A stretch of 64,000 nt of DNA. Origin: Acidovorax sp. KKS102. GTDB lineage: Bacteria; Pseudomonadota; Gammaproteobacteria; Burkholderiales; Burkholderiaceae_C. Position 1 is the first letter of the stretch, and each line of letters opens with the position of its first letter. The stretch spans positions 4,712,001 through 4,776,000 of the forward strand of contig NC_018708.1 of assembly GCF_000302535.1 (NCBI RefSeq). Reading direction: 5' to 3'. A model generated the notes under the pieces. That model searched no databases, was not told the DNA's origin, and was given only the letters and a program-made list of their open reading frames with translations. This document shows, in pieces, positions 1 through 8,739 of the stretch. The translations under genes were made by a program, and so were the position numbers.

Positions 1-1
1 C

Positions 2-274
2 ATCAAGCTGCTGGCGCTCTGGGCCATCGGGCGCGGGCATGTGGTGCTGGGCATGCTGGTGATCGTGCTGGCCAAGGTGGTGGGTACAGCGGTGGTGGCG
101 CGGCTGTTCACCCTCACCCAGCCAGCGCTCATGCAACTGCGCTGGTTTGCCTGGACCCACGCGCACTGGATGCAGCTCAAGCACGCCGTGCTGGAGCGGG
201 CCCGCGCGTCGTGGGCCTGGCGCATGGCGCGGGTGATCCAGCGGCAGTGGCGGCTGCGCTGGCGCAGGCGCTGA
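2..274 (+). CDS. C-terminal part of a hypothetical membrane protein
   Basis: The reading frame is open from the left edge, so the true start lies upstream. About 90 residues are visible: a hydrophobic stretch that looks like a membrane segment (around the residues VLGMLVIVLAKVVGTAVVA), then a strongly basic, tryptophan- and arginine-rich tail ending WRLRWRRR. A basic tail after a final membrane helix suggests a cytoplasmic C-terminus. I do not recognise the family and give no function. The LuxR-type regulator follows 51 bases later on the same strand, too close to rule out co-transcription. Confidence 0.55.
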   Translation: MKLLALWAIGRGHVVLGMLVIVLAKVVGTAVVARLFTLTQPALMQLRWFAWTHAHWMQLKHAVLERARASWAWRMARVIQRQWRLRWRRR

Positions 275-325
275 CCACCTGGCCCTGCCCCGGTGGCCCG
301 CAGGGGCTGCTGCAAAATCCGCCCC

Positions 326-895
326 ATGCCTGCGACCCCGCCCGCTCCCCTGAATGAAGCGCTGGAACTGGCCTTCAACCTCGCCCCCGTGGGCATGTGC
401 GTCACGCGCGAGCGCCACATCGAGATCTGCAACGAAGCCTTTGCCCGCATGTTTGGCTATGAACAGGCCGAGCTGCTGGACCAGCCGCTGGCGCCGCTGT
501 ATCCGTCGCTGGACGAATTCACCCACACCGGCAACCTGGGCCTGCCCGCGATGATGGACACCGGCAGCTACAGCGACGAGCGCGTCATGCGACGCCGCGA
601 CGGCACCCTGTTCTGGTGCCATGTGGTGGGCCGCGCGCTGGACCGCGCCCAACCGTTTGCGCGGGCGGTGTGGATGTTTGAAGACATCTCGCACCGCCGC
701 GTGGTCAGCACCCCACTCACGGTGCGCGAGCGCGAGGTGGCCCAGCACATCGTGACCGGCGCCACCAGCAAACAGATTGCACGCCACCTGAACATCAGCC
801 ACCGCACGGTGGAGGCCCACCGGGGGCGGCTGATGCGCAAGCTGGGCGCCACCAGCACCGGCGAATTGGTGGCCCTGCTGCTGGGCATGCCCTGA
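326..895 (+). CDS. PAS domain LuxR-type transcriptional regulator
   Basis: A 189-residue one-component regulator. Residues about 10-120 form a PAS fold (NEAFARMFGYEQAELLDQP, then RRRDGTLFWCHVVG and a closing FEDISHRR), the usual PAS/PAC pattern. Residues about 125-189 are a LuxR/GerE helix-turn-helix (LTVREREVAQHIVTGATSK followed by ISHRTVEAHRGRLMRKLGA). There is no receiver domain, so the PAS module is the likely signal input; its ligand cannot be read from the sequence. An in-frame GTG-like opening exists at 293, but the ATG at 326 gives a protein beginning just before the PAS domain. It lies 74 bases before a MASE1-GGDEF gene on the same strand. Confidence 0.8.
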   Translation: MPATPPAPLNEALELAFNLAPVGMCVTRERHIEICNEAFARMFGYEQAELLDQPLAPLYPSLDEFTHTGNLGLPAMMDTGSYSDERVMRRRDGTLFWCHVVGRALDRAQPFARAVWMFEDISHRRVVSTPLTVREREVAQHIVTGATSKQIARHLNISHRTVEAHRGRLMRKLGATSTGELVALLLGMP

Positions 896-969
896 CACCG
901 GGGACAATCGGGGGCCATACGCCCCCGCCCACGCCCCTGCACGCCCCCTCGCACGCATCCGCTGCCCAC

Positions 970-2379
970 ATGCCGCCCGCCCTGCCCCGCCTTTTTGCCC
1001 CTGCCCGGACCGTCCCACCGCCCGTGGCCTGGGCAGGCCTGGCACTGCTGATCTTTGCCGCCTGCCTGGTGGGCATCTTTGCGCGGCCCATCGGCTTTTT
1101 ATCGGCGTTCTGGCCGGCCAATGCACTGCTGCTGGGGCTGCTGGTGCGCTACCCGCATCTGGCGCGGCCGCCCGCCTGGGTGGCGGCCGCAGTGGGCTAT
1201 GTGGCAGCCGACCTGGTCACCGGCAGTGCCTGGGGCATGGCCCTGTGGCTCAATGCCGCCAACCTGCTGGGCGCCACCGCCGGTTGGCTGGTGCTGCGGG
1301 GGCTGGACGAGCGCATCCTGCGGCTGCAGCGCACGGCGGCGGCGCTGTATCTGCTGCTGGCAGCACTGGCGGCCAGCGCGGTGGGTGCGCTGGCAGGCTG
1401 TGGCGCGGCACCGGTGTATTTCGACTCCCCGTGGACGGACCTGCTGTCGCTGTGGTTCAGCACCGAGCTGATGAACTACATGCTCATCGTGCCCGTGGTG
1501 CTGGCTGCGCCGCGCGCGGCAGACCCGCCCTCGCACACCCAGGACACCCCCCTGTTCTGGCGCGTCGCACCCGTCAGTTCGCTGGTGCTGGCCGAGGGCA
1601 TCCGCACACTCATCGGCGGGCCCGGCATGCTGGCTTTTGTCGTGCCCGGGTTGCTGTGGTGTGCGCTGAGCTACAGCGCCTTCACCTCCAGCCTGCTGTC
1701 GCTGGTGGTGTGCCTGTGGACCATGGCGGGTGTGGCCACAGGTGTGCTCAATTTCACGCCGGCCCATGCGGGCGATGTGTTCTCGCTGCGTGTGGGCGTC
1801 ACGCTGCTGGCCCTGGGCCCCCTGGCCGTGGCCTGTGCCAGCGCGGCACGCGCCGAGGCCCTGCGGCGCCTGCACCATGCCGTGCGCCATGACGACCTGA
1901 CGGGTGTGCTGGCCCGCCGCGCACTGCTCAAACAGGGTGATCGCCTGCTGGAGCGCTACCAGCGCGAATCCAGCGGGCTGGCGGTGATGATGGTGGACGT
2001 GGACCACTTCAAACAGGTGAACGACCAGCACGGACACGGCGCGGGCGACCGACTGCTGGTCAGCATTGCGCAGACCATGGCGCGCGCACTGCGCGCCGAC
2101 GACGTGCTGGGCCGCATGGGGGGCGAAGAGTTTGCCGCCGTGCTGCCCGGCGTGTCCCCCACCGAGGCCCAGGCCATTGCCGAACGGGTGCGCAGCGCCG
2201 TGGAACGGCAGGCGCTGGATGCGACGCAGGGCGGCCCCCAGCGGGCCACCGTCAGCATTGGCCTTGTGCACAGCGCCACACTGGGCGCAGAGGCCGACAT
2301 GGACACCCTGCTGCTGGCCGCCGACACGGCGCTGTACCGCGCGAAGGCCGAGGGGCGCAACCGGGTGATGGTGGGCTAG
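970..2379 (+). CDS. MASE1 domain diguanylate cyclase (GGDEF)
   Basis: A 469-residue membrane protein predicted to make cyclic di-GMP. Residues about 15-300 contain eight or so hydrophobic segments of MASE1 type (early FWPANALLLGLLVRYP motif). Residues about 305-469 are a GGDEF domain: HDDLTGVLARRALL at its start, DVDHFKQVNDQHGHGAGD, and the catalytic loop GGEEF at 384-388. An inhibitory site RxxD (RADD, 375-378) sits exactly five residues before the loop, so product inhibition is expected. No EAL domain is present. The signal sensed by MASE1 is unknown for this family. The preceding PAS-LuxR gene may be a partner, but that is only proximity. Confidence 0.9.
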   Translation: MPPALPRLFAPARTVPPPVAWAGLALLIFAACLVGIFARPIGFLSAFWPANALLLGLLVRYPHLARPPAWVAAAVGYVAADLVTGSAWGMALWLNAANLLGATAGWLVLRGLDERILRLQRTAAALYLLLAALAASAVGALAGCGAAPVYFDSPWTDLLSLWFSTELMNYMLIVPVVLAAPRAADPPSHTQDTPLFWRVAPVSSLVLAEGIRTLIGGPGMLAFVVPGLLWCALSYSAFTSSLLSLVVCLWTMAGVATGVLNFTPAHAGDVFSLRVGVTLLALGPLAVACASAARAEALRRLHHAVRHDDLTGVLARRALLKQGDRLLERYQRESSGLAVMMVDVDHFKQVNDQHGHGAGDRLLVSIAQTMARALRADDVLGRMGGEEFAAVLPGVSPTEAQAIAERVRSAVERQALDATQGGPQRATVSIGLVHSATLGAEADMDTLLLAADTALYRAKAEGRNRVMVG

Positions 2380-2413
2380 GCCAAGCCCCGCATTGGCCGC
2401 ACCGCGGCCTGCC

Positions 2414-3466
2414 TCACTCCTGCGCCAGCTTCACGCCCGCCCCGGTGCCGCAGGCGTGGCAGAACCGTGCAAACGCGCTCTTGCGGGTGTTGCAGTGGCC
2501 GCAGTGGTCGAACAGGCCGATGCCGCAGTGCGGACAAAAGTCGATCTTCTCGTTCTTCAGGTCCACGGGCCGCTCGCAGCCGGGGCACACGCTTTTGGCC
2601 AGGCGGGCCAGGGCCACGTCATAGCTCAGCTCCTTGCGGCGCTCCTGGTCGGGCAGGGCCTCGGCCAGCTTCTGGCGCTCCAGGTAGCGGTTGAGCGCCT
2701 GGATGGCGTAGCGCCCCACCACGGCCGTCACGGCAATGCCCACCACGTAGCGCACGTAGCCGCCATAGCTGGGCAGGTAGGGCACCAGCTCCACAAAGAA
2801 GGCAAACAGCGCAAAGAAGATGAAGCCCCACACAAACGGCCAGTAGGTGCTCTTGCGCTTCTTGACGAACAGCCAGCCGGCGGCGGCCAGCAGCGGCAGC
2901 GTGAGGGCCAGGCGGTACAGGAACACGCGCAGCTCGACCTTGCGGCGCTCGGCGGCGAGCTTCACATAGCCGTCAGACTCCATCTGGTTGAGCTGCTCCT
3001 GCCGGGCGGCTGCCGCCTGCCGGGCATCAAGGGCGGCCTGCTGCTGCGTCTCCACCGCCTGCTGGGCCTTGCGCTCCACCAGCTTGAGGGCATCGAGCGC
3101 CTGGGTGCGCGCGATCACCTCGGGGTCCCGGTCCGCCCGCTGCGTGGCGCTGCGCGTGGACAGCCAGTTGTTGAAGCTCTCCCGCTCAGCCTGCACCTCG
3201 CTGCGCACCTTGCTGCGCTGCAGCTGGGCCTGCTCCAGCGCGGTCTGCGCGTCCTGCTCGGCCTGGCGCGCCGTTTTGACCTCGGCGCGCAGCTTGTCGG
3301 CAGCGGCCTTGTCCAGAAAGTCGTCCACCCGCAGCGGGGTCTCGACCTTGGGCAGATCGCCCACGATGGTGCCGCCCAGCCCGATGAGGAAGCTGGCAAA
3401 CACCAGCGCTACCAGCCACAGGCCACGACGGAACCATTTTTCGGACAGTCTCAGGGACTTGCTCAT
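2414..3466 (-). CDS. Membrane protein with coiled coil and zinc ribbons
   Basis: 350 residues, function unknown. From the N-terminus: one membrane segment (about 15-37), a long Gln/Ala/Glu-rich coiled coil (about 60-165), three further membrane segments (about 180-260), then a cytoplasmic tail with four CxxC pairs (CPGC, CPHC, CGHC, CHAC) in the last 60 residues, which reads as two zinc-ribbon units. The start is supported by GAGGAG eight bases upstream. The layout suggests a membrane-anchored scaffold with a zinc-binding head. Nothing in the neighbours fixes a role; the downstream plus-strand cyclase gene is convergent. Confidence 0.75.
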   Translation of the reverse strand: MSKSLRLSEKWFRRGLWLVALVFASFLIGLGGTIVGDLPKVETPLRVDDFLDKAAADKLRAEVKTARQAEQDAQTALEQAQLQRSKVRSEVQAERESFNNWLSTRSATQRADRDPEVIARTQALDALKLVERKAQQAVETQQQAALDARQAAAARQEQLNQMESDGYVKLAAERRKVELRVFLYRLALTLPLLAAAGWLFVKKRKSTYWPFVWGFIFFALFAFFVELVPYLPSYGGYVRYVVGIAVTAVVGRYAIQALNRYLERQKLAEALPDQERRKELSYDVALARLAKSVCPGCERPVDLKNEKIDFCPHCGIGLFDHCGHCNTRKSAFARFCHACGTGAGVKLAQE

Positions 3467-3535
3467 GTTCTTCTCCTCGGTGGCGCTGTGCGCCGGGTTG
3501 GGTGCGCGCGGTAGCGCACCGGCGAATGCTCTTCT

Positions 3536-3594
3536 TTTTATAGCTGCCAGCGCATGTATTGATTGCGCTTGCTGGCATTTTGATTCAATTTTTG
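3536..3594 (+). repeat. Dispersed palindromic repeat, family 1, copy a
   Basis: Core ATAGCTGCCAGCGCATG, a spacer, then TGCGCTTGCTGGC and an AT-rich flank. AGCGCA and TGCGCT can pair across nine bases. It sits between the zinc-ribbon gene and the DUF2145 gene, just touching the stop of the latter. Related copies occur at 14802, 20625, 32330, 50140, 58083 and 58296. Confidence 0.75.
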
Positions 3595-4439
3595 ATCGCC
3601 AGCACCACCGGTGCGGCTGCCAGCTGGGTGCGCTGCATCCAGGCCAGCACCGAGTCGACGGTCACGGTCTCGATGCGGTCCGAGAACCGCTTTTCGTTCG
3701 GATGGTCGTCAAACGCAATGTTGGCCGACCCGACCCGCCCGCCCATGCGCGTGAGCGGCCCCAGCCTGAGAGTCGTGGGCTCGTAGCCCTTGAACTGCAG
3801 CCAAGCCTGCGCCTGGTCGCGCGAGCGCACGGTGGCGGGCTCCATGGCCATCGCCAGGGTCTCCAGCGCCCACTGGTTGGACTGCTGGTATTTGCGGCCC
3901 CACGCGTAGCTGACCATGCTGTAGGGCAGGTGCTGCAGCGTCTTGGTGCGGCCCTTGTCCTGCAGCACGGCCAGCAGGCGCTGCTGCACCTCGGGCGTGG
4001 GCACTGCGTACACGGCCTCGTAGCGCCAGAGGTCGTCCAGAAAGAACTCGCCCAGGCCCTGGCGGTACAGGTGGCCCACGGCCGTGCCACATTCGTTGAG
4101 CTTGTGCGCCACGCGCCACGGGCCTTCGGCCGTCTTGTAGGCCCAGCCAAAGTGTGAATAGCGCAGGCCGTACTTGGAAAGGTCCTGCCCCGCGCGGGCC
4201 AAAGCCACCACCTGCACGCCCGACTTGGCGTGCTCGGCATCGAGCGCGGCCGACGTCTGCTCGGCCAGCTTCATGCCGCGCTCGATCACCTGCGGCGGCA
4301 CGGGCTTGCGCGATTCGCAGGAGCGGCCTGCGTGGGCCGGGGTGGCTGCCAGCAGCGCGGCCCCTGCGAAGAACACCATGCCCACCACCGCAGGGATGCG
4401 CTGCGCGGGGTCGCGGCCAAGGTTCAGGGCTTTCATCAT
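3585..4439 (-). CDS. DUF2145 family secreted protein
   Basis: About 284 residues. The N-terminus has a basic stretch and a hydrophobic signal peptide ending AATPAHAGRS, so the protein is exported. The body has the pattern I associate with DUF2145: GRSCESRKPVPPQ near the start, YGLRYSHFGWAY, LNECGTAVGHLYRQGLGEFF, and HLPYSMVSYAWGRKYQQSNQ. No enzymatic activity is established for the family. The ATG at 4439 (or 4436) is preferred because AGGAG lies seven bases upstream; an in-frame GTG at 4454 would overlap the preceding stop. It follows the small secreted protein gene directly, so the two are probably one operon. Confidence 0.75.
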   Translation of the reverse strand: MMKALNLGRDPAQRIPAVVGMVFFAGAALLAATPAHAGRSCESRKPVPPQVIERGMKLAEQTSAALDAEHAKSGVQVVALARAGQDLSKYGLRYSHFGWAYKTAEGPWRVAHKLNECGTAVGHLYRQGLGEFFLDDLWRYEAVYAVPTPEVQQRLLAVLQDKGRTKTLQHLPYSMVSYAWGRKYQQSNQWALETLAMAMEPATVRSRDQAQAWLQFKGYEPTTLRLGPLTRMGGRVGSANIAFDDHPNEKRFSDRIETVTVDSVLAWMQRTQLAAAPVVLAIKN

Positions 4440-4450
4440 CGCGCTGCTCC

Positions 4451-4939
4451 TCACAGCCGCTCGTTGTGCAACAAAGCGCGGCCGATGGCATTGGGCACAA
4501 AAGCAATCGCCTCACCCGCCGCCGACAGGATCACGCCCGTACCGATCACGCTGCAGGTGACCACCGTGCCCACCGCGTAGGCCGAGCCCGCCACACCACG
4601 GCCGACCACCTCCACACTGACCTGGGCGCCGTCCGAGGCGCGCTCCAGCAAATACACCGTGCCCACGGCCGAGGCCTCCACCGCCCGCACCGTCAGCACC
4701 GCGCCGCCCACCGACAGCGCCGCCGGCACTGTCACCACCGCACCGGCGGCCGCCGAGGCCACCGACGCCGTGCCCACCACCGAGGCCACCGGCAACATCG
4801 ACAGCGCGGCAGAAGCCTCGCTCTGCGCACGGGCCGGTGCAGCGGCCACCAGGGCCACACACACCACACCGGCCGCCAGCAGGGCGCGGGGCAGGCGCGC
4901 CGCAGAGCCCCACGAAGAAAACACGGCATTCATCATCAT
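4451..4939 (-). CDS. Small Ala/Val-rich secreted protein, unknown
   Basis: 162 residues with a clear signal peptide (hydrophobic core ALLAAGVVCVALVAAAPARA, cleavage before QSEASA). The mature part is very rich in Ala, Val, Gly, Ser and Thr, with alternating small and branched residues that suggest beta strands or surface-associated helices. Three consecutive ATG codons (4939, 4936, 4933) follow a GAGGAG site, so any of them may be used. The gene ends 12 bases before the start of the DUF2145 gene and probably shares its transcript. I do not recognise the family. Confidence 0.65.
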   Translation of the reverse strand: MMMNAVFSSWGSAARLPRALLAAGVVCVALVAAAPARAQSEASAALSMLPVASVVGTASVASAAAGAVVTVPAALSVGGAVLTVRAVEASAVGTVYLLERASDGAQVSVEVVGRGVAGSAYAVGTVVTCSVIGTGVILSAAGEAIAFVPNAIGRALLHNERL

Positions 4940-5068
4940 TCACTCCTCAGGGTACGGCCCGCCCACACACCCCAGGTGCGGGACAGACCGGGTCGAAAGA
5001 CCAGAAAGAACCAGAAAGAAACTCGTCCAGAAGGGCAGCGGGTTACCGCCTGCGCACACCGGGTGCGA

Positions 5069-5557
5069 TCAGTTCACGCTGCTGTTCTGGGCAGCGGCCT
5101 GGGCCGCTTCGCGGCGTCCTTGCAGGCGGGCTTCGAGCAGGTCGGCCTCATGGCGGTCGCGCAGCATCTTGGCCAGCGTGAAGGCGGTGGTGATCAGGTA
5201 CAGCCAGCTCACGCCCAGAAACGCCTTGTAGGTCACGTTGATGTCCATGCTCAGCAGGCCCCAGCCCGTCAGGCCCATGGCCACGGCAAAGCCACCCCAC
5301 ACCACCAGCTTCCACATGGGGGTGTCGCCACCGCCGCGGCGCGAGGCGCTTTCGTTGTCCCGCACAAACTTGGCCAGCACAAACGCGGCCGAGAGGCAGA
5401 ACACGTAGCCCATCACCATGAACGCCTGCTCCAGTTGCTCGCCGGGCAACCATGCCAGACCCACGGCGCACAGAAAAACCGCGATGCCGAACGAGACCCA
5501 CACCTGCAGCTGCCAGGCCTTGGTGTCACGCTGAACAACGATGGGAGAAGAAGACAT
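5069..5557 (-). CDS. YiaA/YiaB-like inner membrane protein
   Basis: 162 residues with four hydrophobic segments arranged as two repeats of a two-helix unit: WVSFGIAVFLCAVGLAWLP and MVMGYVFCLSAAFVLAKFVRD, then VWGGFAVAMGLTGWGLLSMD and FLGVSWLYLITTAFTLAKMLRD. The doubled xxFxLAKxxRD ending of each unit is typical of the YiaAB domain. The C-terminus is charged and probably cytoplasmic. I place the start at the Met of MSSSPIVV because the longer open frame has no support upstream. Role unknown; it stands alone between divergent neighbours. Confidence 0.75.
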   Translation of the reverse strand: MSSSPIVVQRDTKAWQLQVWVSFGIAVFLCAVGLAWLPGEQLEQAFMVMGYVFCLSAAFVLAKFVRDNESASRRGGGDTPMWKLVVWGGFAVAMGLTGWGLLSMDINVTYKAFLGVSWLYLITTAFTLAKMLRDRHEADLLEARLQGRREAAQAAAQNSSVN

Positions 5558-5663
5558 TGCTGTGGTGCCCGGAGGGCGTTGGTTGAACACGGAACGAATG
5601 GTGCCCAGACGTAACTTGCGTGTCTGCATTGAACCGTAACAGTGGCCACCGGCAGGCCAACCG

Positions 5664-5685
5664 GTATCGTTTTGCGATACTTTTT
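5664..5685. promoter_or_regulatory. Short inverted repeat in the 5558-5850 spacer
   Basis: GTATCG, a five-base loop, and CGATAC followed by TTTTT. It could be a small terminator reading rightward or an operator for one of the two divergent genes. The rest of this 293-base spacer shows no gene or clear signal, apart from a GGACGGAG ribosome-binding site before the gene at 5851. Confidence 0.35.
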
Positions 5686-5850
5686 CTCAGAAAATAAGGA
5701 GCAAGCCGTTGTTCAGGCCCTACGCGCCCCTCGCCATGCACCTGCGCGACAGAGGCAGCAGGCAGGGCCACAGAGAATGGCGGCCTCTCCGGGCAAGGCA
5801 GCTTCTGCCTGCCCCCGGACCTTGCACTTTTGACGGACGGAGCCCCCACC

Positions 5851-7032
5851 ATGACCAAACCTTTTGACCTCCTCGTCCACGGCGCCACCGGCTTCACCGG
5901 CCGCCTGGTGGTCGAGTACCTGCTGCAACGCTACCCCGCCGGCAGCGGCCTGCGCTGGGCCATGGGAGGCCGCAATGCCGACAAACTCGCCGCCGTGCGC
6001 GACGAAGTGGGCGCCCCGGCCGACACCCCGCTGGTCGTGACCGACACCAGCAACCCCGCCAGCCTGCAGGCGCTGATGGACACCACGCGCCTGGTGCTGA
6101 CCACCGTGGGCCCCTACCAGTTGTATGGCAACGAACTGGTGGCCGCCTGCGCCAAGTCCGGGGTGGACTATGTGGACCTGTGCGGCGAGCCTGCCTGGAT
6201 GCGCCAGATGATCGACGCGCACGAAGCCGCCGCCAAAGCCAGCGGCGCGCGCGTCGTGTTCTCGTGCGGGTTTGACTCCATTCCGTTCGACCTGGGCGTG
6301 TTCCTGCTGCAAAAGGAGTTCCGCCACCGCTTCGGCCACCCCGCCCCGCGCGTGCGCGGCCGGGTGCGCAAGATGAAGGGCACCTTCTCGGGCGGCACGG
6401 CCGCGAGCCTCAAGGCCACCATGGCCGCAGCCGCCAGCCAGCCCGGCGTGCTGGACCTGCTGAAAAACCCCTTCTCGCTGACCCCCGGTTTTGAAGGCCC
6501 ACGCCAGCCCTCGGGCAACAAGCCCATGGTGGACGAAGCATTGGGCGATGGGGTGTGGATCGCACCTTTCGTGATGGCCGCCATCAACACGCGCAACGTA
6601 CACCGCTCCAACTTCCTGCTGCAGCACGCCTACGGCACCGACTTTGTCTACGACGAAATGCTCATCACCGGCCCTGGCGAAAAGGGCGAGGCCATCGCCA
6701 ATGCGGTGGCGGGCGACAAGTCGCTGGGTTCGGACAAAGGCCCCAAGCCGGGCGAAGGCCCTTCGCGCGAGGAGCGCGAGAACGGCTTCTACGACGTGCT
6801 GTTTTTGGGCACCGACGACGCAGGCCACAGCCTGCGCGTGGGCGTGAAGGGCGACCGCGACCCGGGCTACGGCTCCACCTCCAAGATGATCACCGAAGCG
6901 GCCGTGTGCTTGCTGCAGGAAGCCACGGAAACGCCTGGCGGCATCTGGACCACCGCTCCGGCGATGGGCGACCGGCTCATCGCGCGGCTGCAAGCGAATG
7001 CAGGGCTGAGCTTCGCGGTCGAGTCGACATAA
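5851..7032 (+). CDS. Saccharopine-dehydrogenase-like NADP-binding oxidoreductase
   Basis: 393 residues. The N-terminus (MTKPFDLLVHGATGFTGRLV) is a Rossmann nucleotide-binding fold with the GATGFTG loop seen in the saccharopine dehydrogenase / trans-acting enoyl reductase group. Conserved features further on include VGPYQLYGNELVAACA, YVDLCGEPAWMRQMI, and RVVFSCGFDSIPFDLGVFL. Members act on lipids or remain uncharacterised, so the substrate is not predicted. The start at 5851 has GGACGGAG upstream; an earlier in-frame TTG at 5830 has none. The next gene on this strand, 88 bases on, is an exporter with no obvious link. Confidence 0.8.
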   Translation: MTKPFDLLVHGATGFTGRLVVEYLLQRYPAGSGLRWAMGGRNADKLAAVRDEVGAPADTPLVVTDTSNPASLQALMDTTRLVLTTVGPYQLYGNELVAACAKSGVDYVDLCGEPAWMRQMIDAHEAAAKASGARVVFSCGFDSIPFDLGVFLLQKEFRHRFGHPAPRVRGRVRKMKGTFSGGTAASLKATMAAAASQPGVLDLLKNPFSLTPGFEGPRQPSGNKPMVDEALGDGVWIAPFVMAAINTRNVHRSNFLLQHAYGTDFVYDEMLITGPGEKGEAIANAVAGDKSLGSDKGPKPGEGPSREERENGFYDVLFLGTDDAGHSLRVGVKGDRDPGYGSTSKMITEAAVCLLQEATETPGGIWTTAPAMGDRLIARLQANAGLSFAVEST

Positions 7033-7120
7033 CGCCCTCTGAACTTCTTCACGGTCTGGTCCGTTTTTGCACCTTGCCAGTCCTGAAACGATCGGCTAGC
7101 GGCCTCCCCGATCCCAGAGA

Positions 7121-8044
7121 ATGCAGGGCATGAACAATTCCCTGCGCCCCCGCGACCTCGCCCTGGCCCTGCTTGTCATCGTGGTCTGGGGCCTCAACTT
7201 CGCTGTCATCAAAGTGGGGGTGGCCGGGGTGCCGCCCCTGCTGCTGGGGGCGCTGCGCTATCTGCTCGCGGCCTTCCCAGCACTGCTGTTCGTCAAGCCG
7301 CCCAACGTGCCGCTGAGGCTGTACCTGCTGTACGGCATGACCATGGCCGTGGGCCAGTTCGCGCTGCTGTTCACTGCCATCCACATCGGCATGCCCTCGG
7401 GGCTGGCGTCGCTGGTGCTGCAGTCGCAGTCGTTCTTCACCCTGCTGCTGGCCGCGTGGTGGCTGCGCGAAAAATGGCAGGGCAACCAGGTGGCAGGCCT
7501 GGCGCTGGCGGGCTGCGGGCTAGTGCTGATCGGCAGCGCGCATGGCGCCTCCATGCCCCTGGCAGGGTTTGCGCTCACGGTGGCGGCAGCCGCCATGTGG
7601 GGCTGCGGCAATATCGTCACCCGCGCTGTGGGGCGGTATGGGCCGATGAACCAGTTTGCCTTCATCGTCTGGTCCAGCGTGGTGGCGCCACTGCCGTTTG
7701 TGGCGCTTTCGCTGTGGCTGGACGGGCCCGCCACGGTGTGGACGGCCGTGCAGAATCTGTCCTTCCAATCCATGGCCGCCGTCGCTTACATCGCATGGAT
7801 ATCGACCCTGCTGGGCTTCGGGCTGTGGACCTACCTCATGTCGCGTTACCCCGTAAACCGCGTGGCGCCCTTCACGCTGCTGGTTCCCGTGGTGGGCCTG
7901 ACCACAGGCTGGGTGGTGTTTGGCGAGCAGTTGCTGCCCGTGCACTTTGCGGGCGCCGGGCTCTTGATGGCGGGGCTGGTGGTCAACGTGTTTGGCGGGC
8001 CGGCCTGGGCGGCCATGATGGGCCGGCTGCGCGGCGCCCAGTAA
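7121..8044 (+). CDS. eamA: EamA-type DMT superfamily exporter
   Basis: 307 residues, ten hydrophobic segments in two EamA repeats. The sequence resembles E. coli EamA (YdeD), the O-acetylserine/cysteine exporter: ALLVIVVWGLNFAVIKVG at the start, GMPSGLASLVLQSQSFFTLL in the first repeat, and RVAPFTLLVPVVGL in the second. Metabolite export from the cytoplasm is the likely role; the actual substrate is inferred only. The ATG at 7130 is an alternative start. The gene runs into the convergent acdR gene with 18 bases between stops. Confidence 0.8.
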   Translation: MQGMNNSLRPRDLALALLVIVVWGLNFAVIKVGVAGVPPLLLGALRYLLAAFPALLFVKPPNVPLRLYLLYGMTMAVGQFALLFTAIHIGMPSGLASLVLQSQSFFTLLLAAWWLREKWQGNQVAGLALAGCGLVLIGSAHGASMPLAGFALTVAAAAMWGCGNIVTRAVGRYGPMNQFAFIVWSSVVAPLPFVALSLWLDGPATVWTAVQNLSFQSMAAVAYIAWISTLLGFGLWTYLMSRYPVNRVAPFTLLVPVVGLTTGWVVFGEQLLPVHFAGAGLLMAGLVVNVFGGPAWAAMMGRLRGAQ

Positions 8045-8062
8045 CCGGAGAGAGGCAGACCG

Positions 8063-8578
8063 CTACACCGCCAGCGGCAGCTCGGTGGTCGAGAGCACGT
8101 TGCGCAGCACCATGAACGAGCGCACCTGCCGCACCCCGGGCAGGTAGAGCAACTGCTCTGCGTGCAAGCGGTTGAAGCTGTCGTTGTCGCGCGTGCGCAC
8201 CAGCATGAAGTAGTCGAATTCGCCGGTGACCACATGGCATTCCATGCAGCCGGACACCTTGGCGGCAGCCTTCTCGAACTCGGCGAACGACTCGGGCGTG
8301 GAGCGGTCCAGCACCACGCCAATCATCACCAGCATGCCCGCCCCCACGGCCTGGGGGTTGAGCAGCGCCACCACCTTGTCGATGAGCCCCAGGCGCCGCA
8401 GGCGCTCCACCCGGCGCAGACAGGCGGGCGGGCTCAGATGCACCTTGTCGGCCAGCGCGACATTGGACAGCGACGCATCACGCTGCAGCTGCCGCAGGAT
8501 GGCTTTGTCGGTACGGTCCAGCTCGGCAGAGACATCGGCCTGTGGTGCATTCTTGGCACGAACTTTTGTTGCGCACAT
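8063..8578 (-). CDS. acdR: Lrp/AsnC regulator, probable ACC deaminase regulator
   Basis: 171 residues. Residues about 22-75 carry the AsnC/Lrp helix-turn-helix (LDRTDKAILRQLQRDASLS, then VALADKVHLSPPACLRRVER), and the rest is a RAM ligand-binding domain (VVTGEFDYFMLVRTRD, LLYLPGVRQVRSFMVL). It is divergent from acdS, the arrangement known for AcdR in other Proteobacteria, where this Lrp-type protein controls ACC deaminase. The start at 8578 (MCATKVRAK) is preferred over an upstream extension that would run through the operator-like repeats and has no domain content. Confidence 0.88.
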   Translation of the reverse strand: MCATKVRAKNAPQADVSAELDRTDKAILRQLQRDASLSNVALADKVHLSPPACLRRVERLRRLGLIDKVVALLNPQAVGAGMLVMIGVVLDRSTPESFAEFEKAAAKVSGCMECHVVTGEFDYFMLVRTRDNDSFNRLHAEQLLYLPGVRQVRSFMVLRNVLSTTELPLAV

Positions 8579-8585
8579 AAACAAT

Positions 8586-8630
8586 CTGAAGAAATATTTT
8601 CTGATTGCATTCTCTTTCAGAAAACTGAAA
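8586..8630. promoter_or_regulatory. Lrp-type operator region between acdR and acdS
   Basis: Two perfect inverted repeats sit here: TTTTCTGA (8597-8604) with TCAGAAAA (8617-8624), spaced by 12 bases, and TTTCAG-AAAA-CTGAAA (8615-8630). A further TCTGAAGAAA lies at 8586. AT-rich repeats of this type are typical Lrp-family targets. A perfect TTGACA follows at 8641 reading toward acdS, but no good -10 is seen at the proper distance, which fits activator dependence. Confidence 0.6.
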
Positions 8631-8739
8631 CGCCGAAATTTTGACAATTTTTGCAACCACTTGATGCGCGTGTTTTTCTACGATGAAGGCACTGCAAGCC
8701 CCCCGCTTGCGACTCCTCTTCACCGACCGGAACACCGCC

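Noticed and set aside
1099-2271. 390-residue open frame opposite the MASE1-GGDEF gene
   Set aside because: It is His/Gln-rich and low in hydrophobic content, and mirrors a strong GGDEF gene; high GC creates such long antisense frames.
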